Shown here: one piece after another, positions 58,718 through 64,000 of the stretch
Numbering within the stretch: the stretch's first letter is position 1
How the letters are laid out: the number at the start of each line of letters is the position of its first letter
Assembly (NCBI RefSeq): GCF_016863655.1
Contig: NZ_BOPH01000105.1
Span: 170,402 to 234,401 of the forward strand
Direction: 5' to 3'
DNA: 64,000 nucleotides
Source of the DNA: Virgisporangium ochraceum
GTDB lineage: Bacteria > Actinomycetota > Actinomycetes > Mycobacteriales > Micromonosporaceae
The notes under the pieces: generated by a model
The model's input: the letters and a program-made list of their open reading frames with translations, nothing else
Databases searched by the model: none
Told to the model about the DNA's origin: nothing
Made by a program: the position numbers and the translations under genes

Positions 58718-59092
58718 TCAGGCCACGGCGCCGCCGGCGGGGTCCACCGACGCCGGGGATGTGCCGAGCAGTTGCCGGTACAGTTCGTCCTCGCCGGGCT
58801 GAGCGGCGCGGGTGTAGACCTCGCGGGCGAGCGGCCCCGACGACGCGGGCCCGACGTCCTCCACCAACGCGGCGAGCGCCGGGGGCAGGATCCAGCCACC
58901 GTCCAGGCGTGCCTCGATCGGCCGGGTCACGTCCACGGCGGCCGCGATCAGATTCCTGCTGTCGTCGCGGCCGCGCAGGACGCTGCCGCGCAGTTCGGTG
59001 AGCTGATGCTGGTCGAGCCCGGCGAAGTCGGCGATCCCCCCGGCCAGACGCCAGTCCCGCGAGTCGTTCTCGGGCCCCGCTCCGCTCGCCAT
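58718..59092 (-). CDS. Hypothetical protein
   Basis: Protein of about 124 residues without signal or membrane segment and with no recognised family. It is probably mainly helical (WRLAGGIADFAGLDQHQLTE; LRGSVLRGRDDSRNLIAAAV; LPPALAALVEDVGPASSGPL). The ATG at 59092 is used; the open frame extends 12 codons further. It is directly followed by the frameshifted membrane-protein gene. Confidence that it is a real gene is moderate, because no ribosome-binding site is obvious. Confidence 0.5.
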   Translation of the reverse strand: MASGAGPENDSRDWRLAGGIADFAGLDQHQLTELRGSVLRGRDDSRNLIAAAVDVTRPIEARLDGGWILPPALAALVEDVGPASSGPLAREVYTRAAQPGEDELYRQLLGTSPASVDPAGGAVA

Positions 59093-59197
59093 CGACGCCT
59101 GTGAGGATACCGGTTCCGGCCCGGGCAACCGGGGTGCACCGAGGGTGCCCTGGGGACCGATCAGCGCGTCAGGTAGCTCACGACGATGTCGGTCCGG

Positions 59198-59593
59198 TCA
59201 GCCCGAAGTCGTTCCGGAGTCGGGTCGACGCCCCCACGGCTGCGTCGGTTGCAGGACCGCCTCGCTGAGAGCCCTGCGGCGCAGGTGGGTGATCTGCCGG
59301 TACTCGGGGTCGGCGACCATCTGGCTGAACGCGCGGCGCGTCGGGTAGCGCACGAGAAGCACGGCGTCCCATTGCTGCCCGTCCTCGGCGACCAGCGCGG
59401 TCTCACCGTTACCGGCGTAGATGACCTCGACGCCGTAGCGCGGCGCGAACGTCCGCTGGAACGCTTCGCTGTATTCCCTGTACGGCTCGCGGCCACCCTC
59501 GGCGAACCGCAGAAGATTCAGCATGACGACCGGGCTGTCCGGGTCGCCGGCCAGAAACGCCGCCAGGTCCTCGCCGGTCGGATCCACCGCCAT
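59198..59593 (-). CDS. DUF1330 family protein
   Basis: Protein of about 131 residues with the ferredoxin-like dimeric alpha-beta-barrel pattern of DUF1330: SPVVMLNLLRFAEGGREPYR, YSEAFQRTFAPRYGVEVIYA, QWDAVLLVRYPTRRAFSQMV and DPEYRQITHLRRRALSEAVL. The family's biochemical role is not known. The ATG at 59593 is preferred to the longer frame because GGAGAGGGG lies upstream and the family starts here. It is divergent from the DUF2855 gene (131 bases between). Confidence 0.85.
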   Translation of the reverse strand: MAVDPTGEDLAAFLAGDPDSPVVMLNLLRFAEGGREPYREYSEAFQRTFAPRYGVEVIYAGNGETALVAEDGQQWDAVLLVRYPTRRAFSQMVADPEYRQITHLRRRALSEAVLQPTQPWGRRPDSGTTSG

Positions 59594-59724
59594 GACCACC
59601 CCTCTCCGTCGGGCACCAGTGTGCTCACTGCCACCGCGAGATGAGCGTGTCACGTTCGTCCCGTCGGACAACGTCACAGGGACCGACGGTTGTCAGCAGG
59701 AACGGGTGTTCCTACCGTCACGCC

Positions 59725-60792
59725 ATGCCCCGTTCCTGGACGTTCGCCGTCGCCCGTGCCGACCTCGCCCGCACCACACTGGTCGACAACGACGTTCCCG
59801 ACCCGCCCGAGGGGGCAGCCCTCCTCCGCGTGGACCGGGTCGGGCTGACCGCCAACAACATCACGTACGCGGTCCTCGGAGACGCGATGCGGTACTGGGA
59901 GTTCTTCCCGCCCCAACCCCGTGGACTCGACGCGGAGTGGGGGCTGCCGCCGGTATGGGGGTTCGCCGACGTGATCGCGTCGACCGTTCCCGGAGTCGAC
60001 GAGGGCCAGCGGTTCTACGGCTACCTTCCGCCCGCCGGGCACCTTGTCGTGCGTCCGGAACGGGTCGGGGCGACCGGTTTCCGGGACGCCACCGCCCACC
60101 GGGCGGACCTGCCGTCGCCGTACAACGCCTACCGCCTCACCACCGGTGACGCCGCGTACCGGGCCGACGACGAAGATCTGCTCGTCCTCTTCCGGCCGCT
60201 GTTCTTCACCTCGTTCATGCTGGCCGACCAGATCGTCGACAACGGCTTCTACGGCGCGTCGTCGCTCGTGCTGTCCTCCGCGTCGAGCAAGACCGCGTAC
60301 GCGGCCGCGTACGAACTGCGCGGCCGCGGACCGGAACTGGTCGGCCTCACCTCGCCCGGCAACGTCGCCTTCACCGAGTCCCTCGGCTGTTACGACCGCG
60401 TGGTGTCCTACGCCGAGGCCCACACCATCGATGTCGTTCCCACCGTCTACCTGGACCTGTCGGGCGCGCCCGCGGTCCGGGCCACGCTGCGGCAGCACCT
60501 CGGCGACCGTCTCACCCGCGACATCGCAGTCGGACTGACCAACCAGATCCCCAACGCCCAGGCCGCCGACGAGTTCTTCTTCGCCCCGGTCCAGATGCGC
60601 AAGCGCGCCACCGACTGGGGCCGCGAACACCTCGACCAGCGGTTCAGCGAAGCCTGGCACCGGTTCACCGGCACCGTCCGCAGCCGGGTCGACGTCCAGG
60701 TCGGCGACGGCCCGCAGGCACTACCACACGCGTGGACCGAGGTCCACACCGGGCGCACACCACCCCGCGTCGGTCACGTCATCCAGCTGTGA
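59725..60792 (+). CDS. DUF2855 family protein (quinone-oxidoreductase-like fold)
   Basis: Protein of about 355 residues matching DUF2855, distantly related to medium-chain dehydrogenases: EGAALLRVDRVGLTANNITY, LPPVWGFADVIAST, GASSLVLSSASSKTAYAAAY and SLGCYDRVVSYAEAH. The conserved SSASSKTA segment sits where dehydrogenases bind the cofactor, but the classical GxGxxG is absent. The ATG at 59725 begins the family N-terminus. Its stop overlaps the GTG of the following gene (GTGA). The reaction is unknown. Confidence 0.85.
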   Translation: MPRSWTFAVARADLARTTLVDNDVPDPPEGAALLRVDRVGLTANNITYAVLGDAMRYWEFFPPQPRGLDAEWGLPPVWGFADVIASTVPGVDEGQRFYGYLPPAGHLVVRPERVGATGFRDATAHRADLPSPYNAYRLTTGDAAYRADDEDLLVLFRPLFFTSFMLADQIVDNGFYGASSLVLSSASSKTAYAAAYELRGRGPELVGLTSPGNVAFTESLGCYDRVVSYAEAHTIDVVPTVYLDLSGAPAVRATLRQHLGDRLTRDIAVGLTNQIPNAQAADEFFFAPVQMRKRATDWGREHLDQRFSEAWHRFTGTVRSRVDVQVGDGPQALPHAWTEVHTGRTPPRVGHVIQL

Positions 60793-61133
60793 ACAGGGTG
60801 GTCCACAGTGAAGATTCCGACGCCCGGCTCCTGGACCTGCTGCAGCACGACGAAGCTCCCCGGTCGGTGGAGATAGCAGCCCCCAGCCGGTGGAACGCGC
60901 TTGTCGGCGTGATTCTCAGCGGTTAGGTCGGGCTCGCGGCGGTCGGCTACATCCAGCGTCAACGACTGCTGCGCGGTCCCGACGGGCGCAATGCCGGCAC
61001 TCTCGACGGCGAGGAGGTCGGCTACCTTCTCGGCAGCCACGAACGGGCAGTCGCGGCCGCGTTGGCCGGCCTTCGCGCGGCCGGGTCGATTCGCATCGAG
61101 TCTCACGGCTGCCACCTCCGAAGGGCCGGATAG
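60789..61133 (+). pseudogene. TIGR04222-like membrane-protein gene with one in-frame amber stop
   Basis: The GTG overlaps the DUF2855 stop (GTGA). Forty-five codons (HSEDSDARLLDLLQHDEAPR; WNALVGVILSG) lead to TAG at 60924-60926. The same frame then continues without further damage to a stop at 61131-61133: VGLAAVGYIQRQRLLRGPDG and LDGEEVGYLLGSHERAVAAA, resembling the TIGR04222 segment with its Gly-rich turn and ERAV helix. The stop falls inside the only predicted membrane helix. A single-base change, readthrough, or two separate short proteins are the options. I favour a young pseudogene. Confidence 0.6.
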
Positions 61134-61248
61134 CGGGCGAGATCCTGTGCACCGTCACGCTTCCGTCACGTCGGCGGGCATCGCTGTTCGCACGGCGTAC
61201 GACCGCGGCTCGGTGAACGGGGCGGTCGCCACTCCCTACACTTCCGGA

Positions 61249-61473
61249 GTGAATCAGCTCAGGTGCACGCACTGCGGCACGGTTGGCCTGGAGCCCGGCT
61301 ACGTCGAGGACACCGGACGCGCCTCCTTCGGCTTCGCCCGATGGGTTCCCGGGTTCCTGCAACGCAACGGCTTCGGCGTCGCCAAGGCCTCCGGCCGGCC
61401 GCGGTGGCAGCTCGACGCGTTCCGGTGCCCGAAGTGCGCTCACCTGGAGCTGTTCGCCGCCAACCCGCTCTGA
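61249..61473 (+). CDS. Small zinc-ribbon protein (DUF6487-like)
   Basis: Protein of 74 residues with two CxxC knuckles: NQLRCTHCGTVGLEPGYVED at the start and FRCPKCAHLELFA at the end, separated by about 45 residues with two Trp. This should bind one zinc and resembles DUF6487-type proteins of actinomycetes. Function unknown; probably cytoplasmic. The GTG at 61249 gives the family start and has CCGGA upstream. A longer upstream frame exists but overlaps the TIGR04222-like remnant and is not coding-like. Confidence 0.75.
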   Translation: MNQLRCTHCGTVGLEPGYVEDTGRASFGFARWVPGFLQRNGFGVAKASGRPRWQLDAFRCPKCAHLELFAANPL

Positions 61474-61651
61474 CCTGACCGGACCGCTGACCGTCGTTCG
61501 AGTGGTGGTCTCCACTGCCCTCGCCGAGCACTTCCGGTTCGCCATGCGCAGCTTGTCGTTCTCCCCGTCACCTGGAGCATCGCGAACTCGCTGGCGGTCC
61601 GGCGCGGCCAGGACTGGGCGGCCGACCGGTCGTGCCCGATACGGGCTCGAC

Positions 61652-63835
61652 CTACCCGCCGCTGGTGAGGTCGAACAGCAGGACGTTGCTTCCGCCCACG
61701 GCGAGGTAGCGGCCGTCCGGGCTGTAGCGGACCGCACTCGGCTCGAACGCGACGGAGATCGTGCGCACCGCCGCCTCCGGTGCCCTCAGGTCCCAGATCC
61801 GCACGGGGAACGTCGAGGACACCGGTTCGGAGCCGGCCGTGGCCACGTGCCGGCCGTCGGGGCTGACGGCGACCCTGTAGACGTTGGCGGTCTCGGAGCG
61901 GTCGAGGGTCGCCGTGCGCCGGCCGGAGCGGGCGTCCCACACGATGGCGCCGCCGGCGCCACGGCGGCCGGTGACGACGGTGCGGCCATCCGGGCCGAAC
62001 GCGACCGCGTACGCCGGTCCGCCGCGCTCGGCGATGACCTGCCTGGGTGATGCCGTGAGGTCCCACAGCCAGAAGCCGTCGGCGCCGGCGGCCGCGAGCG
62101 CGGTGCCGGCGGCGTCGAGCGCCACGGACAGCCCACCCTCATTACCGACGGCCGCGAACCGGCTGATCTCCCTACCAGTTGTCACGTCCCAGATCAGGAC
62201 CTCGTTGTCGACGGCAGCCGCCACCTGGTTTCCAGTCGACGCCATCGAATCGACCGCGGGTCCGACGGTCAGCGGCTGGCCGTACCGGGACCGGTCGGCC
62301 ACGTTCCAGATCCGCACCTGGCCGTTGCCGCCGGCCGTGACCAGGCGCCCGTTGCCGGCAAACGCCACCGCCCGGATCACGCCGACCTCGGCCGGATGCG
62401 AGTTGCCCACCTGGCTGCGACTGGCCACGTCCCAGATCTGAACGGTCTCGTCACCGTCGCTGACGGCCAGTAGCCGGCCGTCCGGGCTGAAGGCCAGGTC
62501 CCGCACCGTGCCTGCCCCCACCCCCAGCACGTGCGGCGACGGTGCCGCGTCCGGGTCGCCGTCGCGGAGGGCCGACAGCAGACCGGGCGCTGCCACCACG
62601 ACGATCGCCAGTACGAGCACGGCGAGCGCCGCCGACACCGGGATCCGCCACCGCCGCATGGCATCGCGCGCCGCCGGCGGTGGCTCCGATGCTGCCTCCG
62701 GTGGCGGCTGTTCGTCGGGTCGCTCACGAACGGGCGGCGGGACCGGCGGCGTCGGCAAAGCGCCGAGCGCGCCTTCGGCGACCACGAGCTCGGGCTGCTC
62801 CACCGCCGTCGGCGCGACGCCCAACTCGCGGTGCAGCAGGGTCGCGACCAGCGGCAACCGGCTGGCACCGCCGACCAGGAACACAGCCGCCACCTCCTCG
62901 GTCGCCACGCCGGACGCCGTGACCGCGGCCCTTGTCGCGGCAACGGTTTGTGCCACGACCGGCGCGGCAAGCCGGTCCAGCTCCTCCCGCCCCACCGGAA
63001 GGTCCTCCTCGAGCAGCGGCACGTGCACCGACGTGTGCGGCGCCCGGGACAGCATCTCCTTGGCCGTGCGCACGTCGTCCCAGAGCAGCCACGCGGCCCG
63101 CCGCTCGGCCGGCGTCGACGGCACGGTCAGCCGACGCCACACGTCCTGCGCCCGCGCGGCCACCACCGCGCCGAGGCCGGCCACGACGGCCGCGTCGATG
63201 TCCGCACCGCCGACATCGGCCAACCCTTCGGTCGCGAGCACCTCGAACCCGTCCGGCGTGCGACGGACGACGGCGGCGTCGAACGTCCCGCCGCCGAAGT
63301 CGTACACGACCGCGCAGGCACCCACCGGCCAGCGCGCACCCTGGACGCCGACGAAGTAGCCGGCGGCCGCCACCGGCTCCGGCACCAGCCGATCCACCAC
63401 CAGCCCGACCCGGTCCGCCGCGGCCGCGAGCACACCCCGACGCAGCGGACCCCAGCCCGCCGGACAGGTCAGCACCGCGGCGCTCACCGGCGCGCCGGCC
63501 ACCCGCACAGCTTCGTCACGGACCCGACCCAGCACCGCCGCGACCAGGTCGACCACCGGTACCTCGGCCTCACCCAGGAGCACCGACTCCGACACACCGA
63601 CCAGCCGCTTCGGCGCCGGTTCGAAGCACTCCGGGCGTGCCCGGGCCGCGTGCCTGGCGTCACGACCGGTCGACAGTCCCGCTCCGGGGACCGCACACAC
63701 CCCGGACGGCAGCACCGGCGACCCGTCGAACAGCAAGGGCCGCACCCGCCCGTCCGGCCCGGCCAGCGCAGCCGTCGTGTTCGAGGAACCGACATCGATC
63801 CCCAACCGGAACCCAGCCACCACACGACCCACCAT
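61652..63835 (-). CDS. Hsp70-like ATPase fused to a membrane helix and WD40 propeller
   Basis: Protein of 727 residues. Residues 1-375 form an actin/Hsp70-fold ATPase: phosphate loop 1 LGIDVGSSNTTAALAG, loop 2 VYDFGGGTFDAAVV and adenosine loop FLVGGASRLPLVATLL. The Hsp70 substrate-binding domain is missing. A Pro-rich linker leads to a membrane helix at about 398-420 (ALAVLVLAIVVVAAPGLLSA), followed by about seven WD40-like repeats to the end (DLAFSPDGRLLAVSDGDETV; AVRYSPDGRYLAVGGSNVLL). The ATPase is probably inside and the propeller outside the membrane. Actinomycetes have several such fusions, presumably signalling or scaffold proteins. The ATG at 63835 is used, without a strong ribosome-binding site. 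Confidence 0.88.
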   Translation of the reverse strand: MVGRVVAGFRLGIDVGSSNTTAALAGPDGRVRPLLFDGSPVLPSGVCAVPGAGLSTGRDARHAARARPECFEPAPKRLVGVSESVLLGEAEVPVVDLVAAVLGRVRDEAVRVAGAPVSAAVLTCPAGWGPLRRGVLAAAADRVGLVVDRLVPEPVAAAGYFVGVQGARWPVGACAVVYDFGGGTFDAAVVRRTPDGFEVLATEGLADVGGADIDAAVVAGLGAVVAARAQDVWRRLTVPSTPAERRAAWLLWDDVRTAKEMLSRAPHTSVHVPLLEEDLPVGREELDRLAAPVVAQTVAATRAAVTASGVATEEVAAVFLVGGASRLPLVATLLHRELGVAPTAVEQPELVVAEGALGALPTPPVPPPVRERPDEQPPPEAASEPPPAARDAMRRWRIPVSAALAVLVLAIVVVAAPGLLSALRDGDPDAAPSPHVLGVGAGTVRDLAFSPDGRLLAVSDGDETVQIWDVASRSQVGNSHPAEVGVIRAVAFAGNGRLVTAGGNGQVRIWNVADRSRYGQPLTVGPAVDSMASTGNQVAAAVDNEVLIWDVTTGREISRFAAVGNEGGLSVALDAAGTALAAAGADGFWLWDLTASPRQVIAERGGPAYAVAFGPDGRTVVTGRRGAGGAIVWDARSGRRTATLDRSETANVYRVAVSPDGRHVATAGSEPVSSTFPVRIWDLRAPEAAVRTISVAFEPSAVRYSPDGRYLAVGGSNVLLFDLTSGG

Positions 63836-63895
63836 ATTCGCCAGGAGCGATGCGGCCCGGACGCAGGAAAGAGCACGGCGCGTCCGGAGGGCCCG

Positions 63896-64000
63896 GTGTC
63901 GGGTCAGGATGCCGCGCGAGCCGCCGAAGCCCGGGCTCCGACCCGCATCCCGCTGCTGTCGGTGGCGTCGTACCGGGAAGACCGGTGGCGCGCGCAGGAA
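63896..64000 (+). CDS. Start of a gene running off the window (partial)
   Basis: From the GTG at 63896 the frame stays open for 35 codons to the window edge (SGQDAARAAEARAPTRIPLL, then ASYREDRWRAQE). GGAGGG lies four bases before the GTG. It would be divergent from the Hsp70/WD40 gene with 60 bases between. Too short to identify. Confidence 0.4.
   Translation, partial: MSGQDAARAAEARAPTRIPLLSVASYREDRWRAQE

Overview
The window is chromosomal DNA of a high-GC actinomycete. Codon third positions are almost all G or C, GTG starts are common, and the families present (LuxR-type two-component pairs, nSTAND and WD40 giants, PQQ-propeller lipoproteins, LppU-like proteins, BTAD domains) point to Micromonosporaceae or close relatives. 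That placement is inferred from gene content only. No rRNA, tRNA, CRISPR array or intact insertion sequence was found.

Layout. (1) 176-3406: a NarL-type two-component pair and a divergent secreted serine hydrolase. (2) 3396-16216: a tightly packed eight-gene leftward operon facing a rightward IclR regulator and a short-chain dehydrogenase. It holds an FAD oxidoreductase, a PEP-synthase-like enzyme split into a histidine-domain protein and an ATP-grasp protein, a full biotin-dependent carboxylase (BCCP, biotin carboxylase, carboxyltransferase), a NagD-like phosphatase and an acetoacetyl-CoA synthetase. Together they suggest ketone (or alcohol to ketone) activation by phosphorylation, carboxylation to a beta-keto acid and CoA ligation. 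(3) 16258-19688: a decayed patch with a broken Uma2 gene, an unknown protein, a dead ABC exporter, an 8-cysteine 57-residue peptide and a TlpA/MauD-like thioredoxin. This looks like a cysteine-rich secreted peptide locus that lost its exporter. (4) 19841-24036: LRR protein, DUF3237 protein, PQQ-propeller lipoprotein, membrane-anchored protein. (5) 24039-28907: a Trypco1 protein and a 1489-residue trypsin/nSTAND/WD40 protein, a conflict-system type module. (6) 29118-32845: CitA/CitB-type two-component system with the divergent C4-dicarboxylate carrier dctA. (7) 32958-41418: papain-like protein, a tail-fibre-like protein, two small membrane proteins, a large AAA/TPR regulator and an SGNH hydrolase.

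(8) 41488-43420 is a graveyard: a 256-bp MITE with 20-bp terminal inverted repeats, a chimeric BTAD/LuxR remnant, a frameshifted histidine kinase and an amidohydrolase tail. (9) 43429-50562: membrane proteins, a PadR gene with a perfect 29-bp operator, a NACHT/TM/WD40 protein and an aminoglycoside-phosphotransferase-like kinase. (10) 50702-57900: S8 protease, ZIP transporter, J-domain coiled-coil protein and a DUF1996 protein interrupted by a tandem repeat. (11) 58041-64000: a frameshifted gene, small DUF genes, a TIGR04222-like gene with one amber stop, a zinc ribbon and an Hsp70/TM/WD40 fusion.

Three unrelated nucleotide-binding proteins (24039-28508, 46422-49697, 61652-63835) share the plan NTPase, membrane segment, C-terminal beta-propeller. 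The two most interesting candidate systems are the predicted ketone-carboxylation operon and the cysteine-rich peptide locus.
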